From positions 38,228,777 through 38,292,776 of the forward strand of contig NC_064764.1 of assembly GCF_011397635.1 (NCBI RefSeq): 64,000 nucleotides of DNA, written 5' to 3'. Numbering within the stretch: the stretch's first letter is position 1; each line of letters starts with the position of its first letter. Shown piece by piece: positions 13,180 to 23,893 of the stretch. The DNA comes from Epinephelus fuscoguttatus. Lineage: Eukaryota > Chordata > Actinopteri > Perciformes > Serranidae. The notes under the pieces were generated by a model, which was not told the DNA's origin, ran no database searches, and was given only the letters and a program-made list of their open reading frames with translations. The translations under genes and the position numbers were made by a program.

Positions 13180-13919
13180 GTTTACGTGCACAAAACACTG
13201 AGATTTTTGACCCTTATTCAAGAAAAGACAGTGTTCACAGTACTGCGTGAACACAGTGTCCCTCCTTCATTCCACCTTGTTGAAAAGGATGGTGCTGCGA
13301 TATTTGCACATATTCAAAAATCTGTTGATCCCCAAGTCTTTTAAAATGTTCTGACCAGAAATGTTGGCTTTTCTTTTCAGCATGTATCTCTACCCCAATA
13401 TGAAACAGTGTTGGCAAGGTGGTTTGCATCCAGCATACCCATGACAACACAGAAACGACCGTAAACAGATAAGAGGCCGTGTTTCACAAATGTAAAAACC
13501 CCAGTAGAGACGAATGTGCTGTATTCATGTCCAAAGAATGCTCCTGAAACTTGATTCAAACTTGATATCTCACATCTTAACCAGAAAATGCTGAATTTAG
13601 AAAAAGGCCCAATTTGGAAAATCCAAAGGGAATATGCCATTTACTTGGCCGTGTTAAACACAGGTGAATTTTGTCATATTTGGAAAAATAGTGGAATGTT
13701 AGCATGCACATAAACGTACCCAGTGTCATTTTACTAAAAAACTGTAAAAAACTCACTGTACCAAACAGTTTGCTGCTTCCCACCACCACATTGCTGACAG
13801 AGAAGGTTATTAGTGATGCTGGGTGGACCAATTCTTTTCACAGTGTTGGTTTTTGAGTTGATATATACGTATACCGTAAAAGTTTTAATTAATAGCCCAG
13901 GCTATTACTTGCTTAAATC

Positions 13920-16680
13920 ACTGAATCAATCAAGTTTATTCATGTAACACATTTAAAACAACCGCAGCTGACCAAAGTGCCATACAAGATAAAAGAATGG
14001 CACCCAAATATATCGCAATATAAAATATACACAAATATGAAACAGTTTAAATATAAAACAATTAAAAACATGACAAGATAAGATGAAAAGCTAAAATATC
14101 AAAATCACTACAGACAACCAAAGGCCATTGAAAACATTACACGTACGTTTTAAGATTTGTCTCAAAAGTGTCAGTTAAGCATTTGATTAAGAGGAGAAGG
14201 CTATTCCAAGGCTGTGGAGCAGTGGCTGCAAAGGCAAGATTTCCTTTACCCACCAGCCTCGTGCAGGAAAGGTTAAAAGACAATGTTCAGAGGATCTAAG
14301 AGGAGTAGGGGCAGAGGAGTTCAGCGATATACTGAGGTGCCAGCCCATGTATGGCTTTAAAAACAAATAAAAGAACCTTAAAATCAATCTTGCATTTGAT
14401 GGGAAGCCAGTGCAGGGATGCTAGCACTGGTGTAATGGTGTCTCTTTTTCTGGCACCAGTGAGAAGTCTTGCTGCAGCATTCTGCACTAGCTGCAAACGA
14501 GACAAAGATGATAGGCAGACACCCAATAGTCCAGCCTTAAGGAGGTGAATGCAGTGGTAACAGTCTTGAGGTCATTATGTGGATGATGGACTTCGTTTCG
14601 TAGTTGAAAACAACAGCCCTTCATCACGGTGTTGATTTGTTTGTCAACTTTAAAGGCAGAGTCAAAAATAACACCAAGATTCCTGGCATGGCTATGAACA
14701 TATGGTATGAGTGGTCCTAAGTGACTGACTATGCTGGCTGTGTTGTTGGGGGGACCAAAAACAATAACCTATTTTTTGTTATTGTTTAACTGAAGACAGT
14801 TGCCATCCAGGATTTCGCATCCTGGAGGCAGTTCAGGATGGATGTCATGGAGCTGGAATCCCCTGGATTTAACGGAAGATAAATGTGTGTGTCGTTGGCA
14901 TAACAGTGAAGAGACTTTGTGCTGGCGGAAAATGGAGCCTAATGGAAGCATGTTCAGTGCAAATAAAATGGGCCCTGAGATGGAACCTTGAGGTACACCA
15001 CAAGTGATACGGGCAGAGAGAGAGGCCCCCATGAAACAAAATGGGTGTGCACTGGTGACAATTTCTGAAAATAACTGCAATACCTCCTCCCCGACCTCTT
15101 AGTCTTGGTGAGCTGAAAGAGTCATAGTTGGGGGGACTATCAGTGAGAAGATTTCAGTGAGAAATGTGAAATGTATAAGGTTGGAGGAAATAAATTCATT
15201 TAGGATGAACATCTTGTTTGACAGAGACCTCACATTTAAAAGGGCCAAATTACACATAGTGACAGGAGGTGGGACAGCTGTGCATTTTATGTAAAGAAGA
15301 TTGAGTTTATAAACACCTTTAAAAGTGTGGCGAGGATGGAGGGCCTGAATAGGGAGATGAAAAGGTGAAGGAGGTGCTGAAGGAAGCCAGCAGTGGGGGC
15401 TAGCGCTGGAAACAGTAGCCCTAGATGAAACTGACATGTCCTTAACGGAGAGTGAGGCTCAATGGAGGGGGTGTGGTGAGTAAACAGTCAGTCACGTGGA
15501 GATGATTGAACAGCGTGCTGTTTGTTAGCGGCTAGCATTCATGAGCTGAGTATGTTTGGGTGAATTCCATCTCTTTGGAAAAGAGACAGGCGGTTCCAGA
15601 ACAGGTCGAAATTGTCAATGAACTCCACATTGTGTGCTCTACATGCGGACAGCAACCAGGTTTGAAGACTAAGGATTCTAGTAAACCGACCAGAACCGCG
15701 ACCTAATGTTGGAATGGGACCTGAGATAAACACCAACTTTCCATATTGCTTTATTAAAAAAAAAGTGATGTTTAAAATCAGATTTGGTCAGCTTGGACTG
15801 TTGAAAAGCCGTGTCATTGGTTCCCACATGGACTATAAGTCTTCTAATGAATGACGGGGGTGAACCTTGGAGCTTTTTGTGGAAGTCACGGACTGTGGCA
15901 CTGGGGAAACAGTGAGTAACTGCATTGTGGAAGCGCACATTCCTGATTATGGAATCGCCAACAATCAGTGTGGTAGGGGGAATAAGTGGCCGAAGTGATT
16001 TAGGCTCCGCTCTGCTCTGCTCAGAGTCCTCAGTGTGCACCCCGTTCACTGGCCGGGGATGGATGGACGTAGCTGGGGACCATTGCAGCAACTGAGCGGC
16101 GTCTTTCCCAGCAGAGCAGTGCCTTGCTGGAGAGCAGGTTACTGGGCAAGGGGTGAACTGCACACAGCCAGGTCGTGAAGAGGGAGCATGATGTTGAGAG
16201 CAGTGATCAACAGGAAAAACGGACCGCCTGGACACAGCCATGGATAGAGGGGGCGGCAAGAAGGGGCCATCAGACTCCGGTGATGTAATGCGTCAACCAG
16301 CAAGCACTGGAAAATCTTGCCTGTCCAGAATGGAGTATTTGTTGGTCAGCTGGAGAATCTGTGGTTGATGGGGATGAACGGGGAGCATTCCACCATGCCT
16401 ACTCTCACGGGCAGCAATCCAAGGCTCCTTGTCACTAGGAGTGGAGCTAACCGTTGCCTTGGGCTTAGCTCCCAGTGGGGCCCAGGGACAGGCCAGGCAG
16501 AGTTGACATCCAGGGTCCAGGATCTGTTCTGTTCTCTTTGAACTGGTACAAGATGGAAATCCTCCCTTCCGGTTCGTAGATTTTCTGTGTCAGGTGGAGG
16601 CAGCTGTCACGTCCAGATGGTGAGGTGAGTGAAGGAATGGCTTGTGACGAGGTCAGATGAGACTGGGAAAACACAAAAAC
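13920..16680 (-). mobile_element. L2/CR1-group LINE with SGNH-esterase ORF1, internally deleted
   Basis: The minus strand runs 5' to 3' from about 16.68 kb to 13.92 kb. ORF1 (16259-15539, two frames) has an SGNH hydrolase-like domain: VGDSIIRN (GDS block), IVHVGTND (G-x-N-D block), ISGPIPTLGRG, and DGIHPN (D-x-x-H). ORF2 follows with an endonuclease start (15437-15099, LLNVRSLSNK, FLTE), then jumps to reverse transcriptase motif B (15080-14769, GVPQGSISGPILFA), and ends with the C-terminal block (14526-14187, LQLVQNAAARLLTGARKRD, LHWLPIK). The 3' end at about 13920 shows short ATCA repeats, as in fish L2-like LINEs. Most of the endonuclease and the first reverse transcriptase motifs are gone, so it is inactive. 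Confidence 0.75.
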
Positions 16681-17589
16681 AGCTACGGCAGCAAAGTGTT
16701 GCTAGTGTATCATGTGCAGCCGGTTATCATGAATAAGTTTATATCATTAAAGACAAAATATTCATTTTAACACACTGATTTAGCATCCTACTTATGTGTA
16801 GGCAGGCTTTGTAAAGTTGTGCAAGTGTCAAAGACAGACAATCCTCCTGCTGGGGAATGAGGGAACATTTTTCTCCCTGGTAACTTTGGTAAAATATTTT
16901 CATTACAAAAGAAGGAACATTTTAAAACATCTGTGTATTAAAGTGCACAAACACTAAACAAACACACATTCCTAAAAGCTAACAGAGGGCTGTACTGCAC
17001 AGCCAGATTAGTGGGTTGGTGAGATATGTCAAGTCTAAAGAGTCTAAAAAGTTTTACATGTCACAAAAGTGGCTCTCTTTTAAGCTGACTACATCACAGT
17101 ATTTACGCTACACAGCTAGCCTGGTTGGGAACAGTTGATGTTCAGAGTTTCAACATAAAATTGGTAAAAAACAAACAAAAAAATGCCTTTCACAACCCAA
17201 CAATTTTGGAAACAGCATCACTCTGTAGTCATTAGTCAGTCTATGAGCGGTACAGATCCTTAGCTGAGGGAACATGTAATAACTGCAAATTTGACAGCTT
17301 TAATGTTAGTGTTATATTAGTAATGCCACCGAATGGAGCTGTGCAATAACAGTAACGCTTACGGTATATACCATGGCTTTTTTTTCTCCACTGTAACTAT
17401 CAGTGATGCAGAAAATCTGAGCAAGTATATTCTGTCATTTTATGTTGCTCTCTCAGAACTCTGGTCCATTTCTTCATGTGGGCTCTAAAGTCTTCTATAA
17501 AATCACAGGTAGCACATTAACAGTTTACCATATTATTAATGAGTTCGTCACATTTCACTGCAGTCCATCAGGATTGTGTGCTTCCGCAT

Positions 17590-17720
17590 TGTGTTGCCAC
17601 AACAGTTGAGCTAGGTTTGTCTCTTTCGCTGGGCAACAATATTAATATTTTTCCTTGAGCCCTCTGCACTGGCACCTGTGCTGTGTGGCCTCTTTGAAAT
17701 CAGTAAGGGCTGCTCCATAA
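17590..17720 (+). promoter_or_regulatory. Upstream block conserved in all six TAAR copies
   Basis: The stretch around GTTGAGCTAGGTT, GCTGGGCAACA, ATTAATATTTTTCC and TTGAGCCCTCTGCACTGG recurs nearly unchanged upstream of every receptor gene (about 24730, 30240, 35765, 45045 and 57670), even where the surrounding flanks differ. In copies B-F it lies about 280-400 bp before the start codon, which suits a core promoter or 5' UTR. It contains a TAAT-type core of the kind homeodomain factors use in olfactory receptor promoters. Promoter function is inferred from conservation and position only; shared ancestry alone could also explain it. Confidence 0.3.
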
Positions 17721-18060
17721 CTTCCTGTTGATGGTCTGCTTAGGTGACTTAAAACAGGGCAAAGAGGTAGGACAAGGTAAAGAAAACAAGAGTGGAGATT
17801 GACATACAGTCAGGTTCATAATTATTTGGACAATGATACAGTTGTCATCATTTTGGCTCTGTACACCACCACAATGGGTTTTAAATGAAACAATGAATAC
17901 CTGCTTAAAGTGCAGACTCTCAGCTTTCATTTAAGGCTTTTTTCAAAAATGTAGCATGAACCGTGTAGGAATTACAACCATTTCTTCACGCAGTCCCCCG
18001 ACTCTAAGGGCTCATAAGTATTTGGACAAACTAACATAATCATCAATTAAACAGTCAGTT

Positions 18061-18733
18061 TTAATACTTGGTTGCAAATCCTTTACAGTCAATGACTGCC
18101 TGAAGTGTTGGACACATAGGCATCACCAGATGCTGGGTTTCTTCCCTGGTGATGCTCTGCCAGCCCTTTACTGCAGCCGTCTGCACTTCCTGCTTGTGTT
18201 TTGGGTGTTTTGCCCTCAGTTTTGGCTTCAGCAAGAGAAACGCATGCTCAGTTGGATTCAGGTCAGATGATATGACTTGGCCATTGCAGAACATTCCACT
18301 TCTTTGCCTTAAAAATGTCTTTGGTTGCTTTTGCAGTATGCTTCAGGTCAATGTCCAACTGCACTGTGAAGCATCGTCCAATGAGTTTTGAAGCATTTAG
18401 TTGAATCTGAGCAGATAATGGTGCCCCAAACACTTCAGCTTTCATCCTGCTGCTCTTGTCAGCAGTCACATCATCAATAAATACAAGAGAACCAGTTCCA
18501 CTGGCAGCCATACATGGGCGTGACATAACAGTACCTCCACCATGCTTCACTGATGAGGTGGTGTGCTTTGGATCATGAGCAGTTCCTTCCCTTCTTCCTT
18601 CTCTTGTCTTCCCATCATTCTGGTAGTTGATCTTTGTTTTATCTGTCCATAGTATGCTGTTCCACAACTGCACAGGCTTTTTAGATGGTTTTTGACAAAC
18701 TATAATCTGGCCTTCCATTTTAAGGCTAACCAA
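18061..18733 (-). pseudogene. Tc1-like transposase, C-terminal half (left arm and loop)
   Basis: Minus-strand coding with ILWTDKTKINYQND (first catalytic Asp), HDPKHTTSSVKHGGGTVM, FIDDVTADKSS, VQLDIDLKHTAKATKD (second Asp region), then in the next frame LNPTEHAFLLLK (the third acidic residue, E). The N-terminal DNA-binding domains are missing and a frame break follows PSHII. It cannot make an active transposase, but any Tc1 enzyme recognising these ends could have moved the element. Confidence 0.85.
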
Positions 18734-18791
18734 TGGTTTGCATCTTGTGATAAACCCTCTGTATTTATTCTAGTGAAGTCTTGTCTTGCTT

Positions 18792-19190
18792 ACAAGAGCA
18801 GCAGGATGAAAGCTGAAGTGTTTGGGGCACCATTATCTGCTCAGATTCAACTAAATGCTTCAAAACTCATTGGACGATGCTTCACAGTGCAGTTGGACAT
18901 TGACCTGAAGCATATTGCAAAAGCAACCAAAGACATTTTTAAGGCAAAGAAGGGGAATGTTCTGCAATGGCCAAGTCATATCATCTGACCTGAATCCAAC
19001 TGAGCATGCGTTTCTCTTGCTGAAGCCAAAACTGAGGGCAAAACACCCAAAACACAAGCAGGAAGTGCAGACGGCTGCAGTAAAGGGCTGGCAGAGCATC
19101 ACCAGGGAAGAAACCCAGCATCTGGTGATGCCTATGTGTCCAACACTTCAGGCAGTCATTGACTGTAAAGGATTTGCAACCAAGTATTAA
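18792..19190 (+). pseudogene. Tc1-like transposase C-terminus (right arm, inverted duplicate)
   Basis: Plus-strand copy of the left-arm coding sequence: SSRMKAEVFGAPLSAQ, VQLDIDLKHIAKATKD, then a frame break and LNPTEHAFLLLK through to VIDCKGFATKY and a stop. It begins after the first catalytic Asp, so it is shorter than the left-arm remnant. Only a few residues differ between the arms (T/I in LKHxAKA, W/G after KAKK), so the inversion is young or the arms have been kept alike by conversion. Confidence 0.85.
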
Positions 19191-19630
19191 AACTGACTGT
19201 TTAATTGATGATTATGTTAGTTTGTCCAAATACTTATGAGCCCTTAGAGTCGGGGGACTGTGTGAAGAAATGGTTGTCATTCCTACATGGTTCATGCTAC
19301 ATTTTTGAAAAAAGCCTTAAATGAAAGCTGAGAGTCTGCACTTTAAGCAGGTATTCATTGTTTCATTTAAAACCCACTGTGGTGGTGTACAGAGCCAAAA
19401 TGATGACAACTGTATCATTGTCCAAATAATTATGAACCTGACTGAAGAGCAGAAACACTGGGTTCCAGTAAAAGTGATGAAGATGATGTGCAGAGTGAGG
19501 GAGGCGGGGCATCTGAGTCCAACAGAGACCGAGAGAAAAAGGAGGAGAGGAATTTCAAAAACGTAAGAGGTCATTTGGTTATATGACTTCAGTTTGTTCA
19601 GGAAGCTGCCAGAGCTGCAGCTCTCTGAAG

Positions 19631-20914
19631 ATGGAGGAGCTCTGCTTTCCACAACTGCTCAACACCTCCTGCAGAAAGCCCACCTCTCCTTGGGCCAACT
19701 TTGTGCTCCTTAACATTGTGCTGTACTTTATCTCTCTGCTCACTGTGGCTCTTAACCTCCTTGTCATCATCTCAGTCTCCCACTTCAGGCAAAGATTACC
19801 TTAAAAATGTGGACAGTTTCTGTAGATTAGAAGAACTGTCTTTGAGTTGGTACTGAATAATGTTGCACCTTGGAAATGTATTTAAGACACATTTGACTTG
19901 TATTCTGCCCTTTTGCACAAACGTCACTGTGATTTTGACACCAGATATTGCAGTTAGATGTCCACATTTAACCAGATTGAAACTGCAGATGTTGTCGATC
20001 AGAAAACATTTCATTATATCTGTTGTTTTTACAACTGTTTTAGTCCATTAGATTTGGGGACTTGTTGGGTTTATGAGTTTTTCCTCTTTCTCTCCAGGCA
20101 GCTCCACACACCCACCAACATCCTCCTCCTCTCTCTGGCTGTCTCAGACTTTCTTGTGGGCCTCCTGGTGATACCAGGAGAAGTCCTGCTAAAAACAGCC
20201 TGCTGGTTTCTTGGTGACCTCATGTGTTTGCTCTATAATTATGTGTCCCTCATCATTGTGTCTTCTTCGATAGGAGACATGGTGCTCATATCAGTCGACC
20301 GCTATGTGGCTATTTGTGACCCTCTGCATTACACCACCAGAGTCACTGTGAAAAGAGTTAAACTCTGTGTGTGTCTGTGTTGGCTCTGTGCTGTTTCTTA
20401 CTGCAGTCTCTTGTTAAAGGATGACCTGACTCAACCAGGCAGGTATAATTCCTGCCATGGAGAGTGTGTGATTGTCATTAACCACATTGCAGGAGCTGTT
20501 GACCTTGTTGTAACCTTTATTGTTCCCATTTCTGTCATTGTCGTTCTGTACATGAGAGTATTTGTTGTGGCTGTGTCTCAGGCTCGTGCCATGCGCTCTC
20601 ACATCACAGCTGTCACTCTCCAGCTTTCAGTGAATCAACAAACAAAGAAATCTGAGTTGAAAGCAGCCAGGACTCTTGGTGTTCTTGTAGTTGTGTTTCT
20701 AATATGTTTCTGCCCATATTACTGTGTCGCTCTTGCAGGTGATGCCTTGGTCAGTTCTTCATCTGCATCATTTGTGCTTTATTTCCTCTATTTTAACTCA
20801 TGTCTTAATCCTTTGATCTATGCCTTGTTTTATTCCTGGTTTAGAAAAGCAGTTAAACTCATTGTCAGTCTTCAGATTCTGCAGCCTGGCTCCTGTGAGA
20901 CCAACATACTGTAG
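19631..20914 (+). CDS. Trace amine-associated receptor A (teleost class III TAAR), 324 aa
   Basis: Class A GPCR of the TAAR family, expected in the plasma membrane of olfactory neurons sensing amines. Exon 1 is 19631-19788, exon 2 is 20098-20914; the 309-bp intron reads GC...AG and splits Arg53. Seen: N-glycosylation site N11, TM1 about 23-47, LAVSD with D70 (2.50), C96 (3.25), S103 at 3.32 where aminergic receptors have Asp, DRY 120-122, W148, D188 (5.42), P196, FCP 257-259 (no Trp at 6.48), and NSCLNPLIYALFYSWF 286-301, which fits the TAAR fingerprint NSxxNPxxYxxxYxWF. The start was chosen at MEELCFPQ because it has a good context (A at -3, G at +4), fits fish TAAR N-termini, and the longer in-frame upstream extension of copies B-D is not conserved here. 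A Tc1 palindrome lies just upstream. Confidence 0.93.
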
Positions 20915-21799
20915 AGAGGCTGTGGAGTGACTGAAATGAGGCCTGCTCCACCAAGGTTTTGAATTGAAAATCACAAAAATTTAAGTAAAATCTCTCTATA
21001 CAGTATATAAGCAGTTTGTAAGAAAATTGTGCAGTGCTCTACTCGGTGTCAATGCCATGTAAGTATTCCAACTTGTGATCTGGAAATCTACAACAACTCT
21101 ATGTGTCACACGGGGACACCAAATGTTGGGATCTATGCCTCATACAGGCAGCATCATTGGTTGGTACTAAGCCTTAACATGGGCCTGACCTTGTAATAGA
21201 TCTCCAATTAAGGTATAAAAATCGCTACCAGTAATAATTGATAATTATTAATAATAATTTTCAATTACGCTAAATAACGTGACTCAATTTACATTAATCA
21301 CCTTGTGAGGCACCATTCCCGAAAATGGAAAAATGATAGCCAGTTAAAGTTATCAGTCTCATAAAGTTTACTAAACTATCAGTTTGGAACTTTGATTTAA
21401 TAATTAAAAATTTAGTAGTAAAGCCTGAAGGATTCCGGAGTTCTTGACCAAGCAGAGGTTGACTATTCATTCACTCTTGTGCAATATTAAACAGACAGGT
21501 GGCTGCTGCTTTAGTTTTTGTTTCTTATTTGCAAAATTGTCGCTGGGCGCTGCTAGGGTGGCAGCTGCTTTACTACTGTTTGCCGTATAATATGTCGCAA
21601 ATGTTGTAAAATGACGTAACACTAAAAGATGGGTTGTTCTAGGTTATTTAAACTGGGAAAAGATAGACGCCTATAATTAGTTTAGTATAATCACTGAATA
21701 CTTTGGATGTTGAAATGAATAAATTATGAAGTATTCAAAGCCTATGTTATTATTATTATTTGTTTGCTTGTCATCTGATGACTTCATAAAGGCCTACTG

Positions 21800-23893
21800 T
21801 ATCATTATCTTAGTATTAATAGACTTGGACCTTTCATTTTGATATGCTCGCATTATGCTGAGCCATGCAGACTGAGCTGTGTACCTATTTTTCTTTGTGT
21901 TTTTATTCTTCCTTTACTTCTTCTCCCCAATGCCGTATGTGCTTTCCTGTCCTGTGTGTGTGTGTGTGTGTGTGTGTGTTTGTGTTGCTCTCCTCCTGCC
22001 TCTCTCACCACTTGTCTCTGTCTGCTACATACTACAATTTGCGATGATGCTCTGTGTGCATTTCTACTGCCATATCACACATATTTATTCTGTTATTTAG
22101 GATTAATGAACTTTGCTAAAAGGTTGCATGTTATTCATTTGAACATTAGGAGTTTGCCACCTAAAATTGACTTACTGAGAGCCTGGCTTACCTATAATAA
22201 ACCCCATGTAATCACTCTGTCTGAAACTTGGTTAAACATCAATATTTCTGACGATGAAGTCAAACTTGACAATTATATTCTATTTAGGAACGATAGGGGC
22301 TCAAGAGGCGAGGGTCTCTTAACGTATGTATCCTCAAATCTGACTGCAGAACTTGTTCTCCCAAATGAGAATCCCCTGCATTTTGAAGGCCTTTTCATTA
22401 AAATGATTTTTCATGAAAACAAACGACTAATCATAAGAAATATTTACAAACCTCCATCAATCAATCAATCAATCAATCAATTTTATTTATAAAGCCCAAT
22501 ATCACAAATCACAATTTGCCTCACAGGGCTTTACAGCATACGACATCCCTCTGTCCTTATGACCCTCACAGCGGATAAGGAAAAACTCCCCAAAAAATCC
22601 TTTAACGGGGGAAAAAACACGGTAGAAATCTCAGGAAGAGCAACTGAGGAGGGATCCCTCTTCCAGGACGGAATGACGTGCAATAGATGTCGTACAGAAC
22701 AGATCAACATAATAAATTAACAGTAAACCATATGTTTGTCTGTCCCGTATGTATGTCTCATATTTTGTCATTTCCACTGGCTGACTTATTTGATTTGTCT
22801 CTTGCAACTTGTGAAACACCTTCATCATGGAAATGTGCCAGAGTAACCCCTCGTCATAAAGGAGGTGACACCACAGACATTAATAATTATAGACCGATCT
22901 CAATTATCAACAGTATAGCAAAAATATTTGAAAAACTAATCTTTAATCAATTATCTAAATATCTTAATGACCATAACATATTATCCCCACACCAATCTGG
23001 TTTTCGACCTAACTATTCTACCACCACTGCTCTTTTGAAATTTACAAATGATATATTGTCAGCATCTGACAGCAATATGCCTACAGGTGCTATATTCACT
23101 GACCTTACTAAAGCGGTTGACAAGGTTGATCATTATCTTCTTTTAGACAAATTATATGCTTTTGGTCTTTCTAGTGACTCTTTATTATTTTTTAACTCCT
23201 TTCTTCATTACAGAAGTCAGTGTGTTTCCTTTCAGGGTAGCCAATCAGACTTCAAGATTATTGATAGGGTGTTCCACAAGGCTCATCCTTAGGCCCTCTC
23301 TTGTTTTCCATCTTTATCAATGATCTTCCTCAAATCTGTTCTGATTGCCAAATTCATTTCTATGCAGATGACACTGTAATATACTCCTCCAGCTCTGATA
23401 TTTCACAAATTCAACACTCACAATCTCTCTCACATCTTTCACAAAATCTCTGATTTTAACTTGGTTCAAAATGGTTTACTTCAAATAAGCTTCTTTTGAA
23501 CAAGAAAAAAATCATATAATACGTTATTTTGCACTCGACCTGATTCTTTGTCTTTAACTAAAAACTGGTGTATTGGTTTTCTTGATGGAACAACAATAGC
23601 AAAAGTTGAAGAATTTAAATATCTGGGCCTCTGGCTTGATTCCCAGCTATCCTTCAAACCTCATATCAACTCAATCTCCAAGAAAATATTTGGTTGTCTG
23701 AAATCACTTTATCGTTCTGTTGATTGTTTCTCACAACAAGTCCGGAAAAGAATTATAATGCAACTGATATTTCCAATATTAGACTATGCTGATGTTATCT
23801 ATGGGAACACCTCCGAAACAAATCTCCATCCTCTTAATGTATTATATAATAGTCTTTGTAGATTTGTGCTCAGGTGCTCCCGCCGGTATTAAA
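21800..23893 (+). mobile_element. Degraded L2/CR1-group LINE downstream of TAAR A
   Basis: Same strand as the receptor. A pyrimidine-rich leader with a (GT)n tract (about 21954-21979) is followed by an APE-type endonuclease start (22110-22455: VIHLNIRSLPPKIDLL, LSETWLNINISDDEV). The endonuclease then breaks off at a retroposon insertion (22456-22726). Reverse transcriptase follows (22790-23290: NNYRPISIINSIAKIFEK, LSPHQSGFRPNYSTTTALLK, IFTDLTKAVDKVDHYLLLDK), then the [10 protein letters not shown] motif near 23360 in another frame, and the C-terminal part (23548-23890: FKYLGLWLDSQLSFKPH). It stops abruptly at the tandem-unit boundary. The subfamily is not resolved. It is inactive. Confidence 0.8.
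22456..22726 (-). mobile_element. Retroposon with (TCAA)n tail inserted in the LINE
   Basis: Begins with TCAA repeats, then TTTTATTTATAAAGCCCAA and a segment that recurs at 27950, 33462 and, longer, 48637. The position of the short tandem tail suggests a minus-strand insertion of an L2-type 3' end or an L2-mobilised SINE. This segment is very common in fish genomes in my memory, but I cannot name it with certainty. Confidence 0.55.

Larger units (their letters stand above)
12264..13721. mobile_element. DNA transposon with GTACGTTTAC-type inverted ends, host of nested insertions
   Basis: The left edge (GTACGTTTACAT at about 12266) and the right edge (ATGCACATAAACGTAC ending at 13719) are inverted repeats of about 16 bp. 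Sister units 2 and 3 lack it and run directly through this site. About 550 bp remain after subtracting the nested 902-bp hAT and its duplicated target. No transposase is visible. I do not recognise the superfamily and no clear target duplication is seen. Short ORFs inside (13235-13640) are not gene-like. Confidence 0.55.
9959..13770. repeat. Tandem unit copy 4 (older arrangement, interrupted by transposons)
   Basis: Starts like copies 1-3, but at about 10402 runs into roughly 1.1 kb that they lack, rejoining the unit sequence at about 11518. That extra sequence contains the right half of a complete hAT element whose left half is all that copies 1-3 keep. Copies 1-3 therefore share a deletion, and copy 4 preserves the original layout. 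Homology to the unit continues with more divergence to about 12262, is interrupted by nested transposons, and fades near 13770. The Rex3 fragment is absent here. 10916-11517 and 13190-13260 hold no recognisable gene. Confidence 0.75.
17807..19444. mobile_element. Palindromic (fold-back) Tc1-like transposon, 1638 bp
   Basis: Ends with CAGTCAGGTTCATAATT and its inverse AATTATGAACCTGACTG. The left arm 17807-18459 and right arm 18792-19444 are both 653 bp and are inverted copies of each other, separated by a 332-bp loop. Each arm is the 3' half of a Tc1-like element, including the transposase C-terminus, so the element has two 3' halves and no 5' half. It is flanked by TA at 17805-17806 and AA at 19445-19446 (an altered TA). 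TAAR units B-F carry the uninterrupted site (GACATAGAGCAG in C), so the insertion is specific to unit A. It splits the conserved upstream block from the TAAR A start codon. Confidence 0.9.

Noticed and set aside
20041-20097. Exon 2 ORFs starting at their own upstream ATG (19958, 25568 and others) as single-exon receptors
   Set aside because: They would lack TM1 entirely; a TM1-encoding exon with a fitting phase lies just upstream in every copy.
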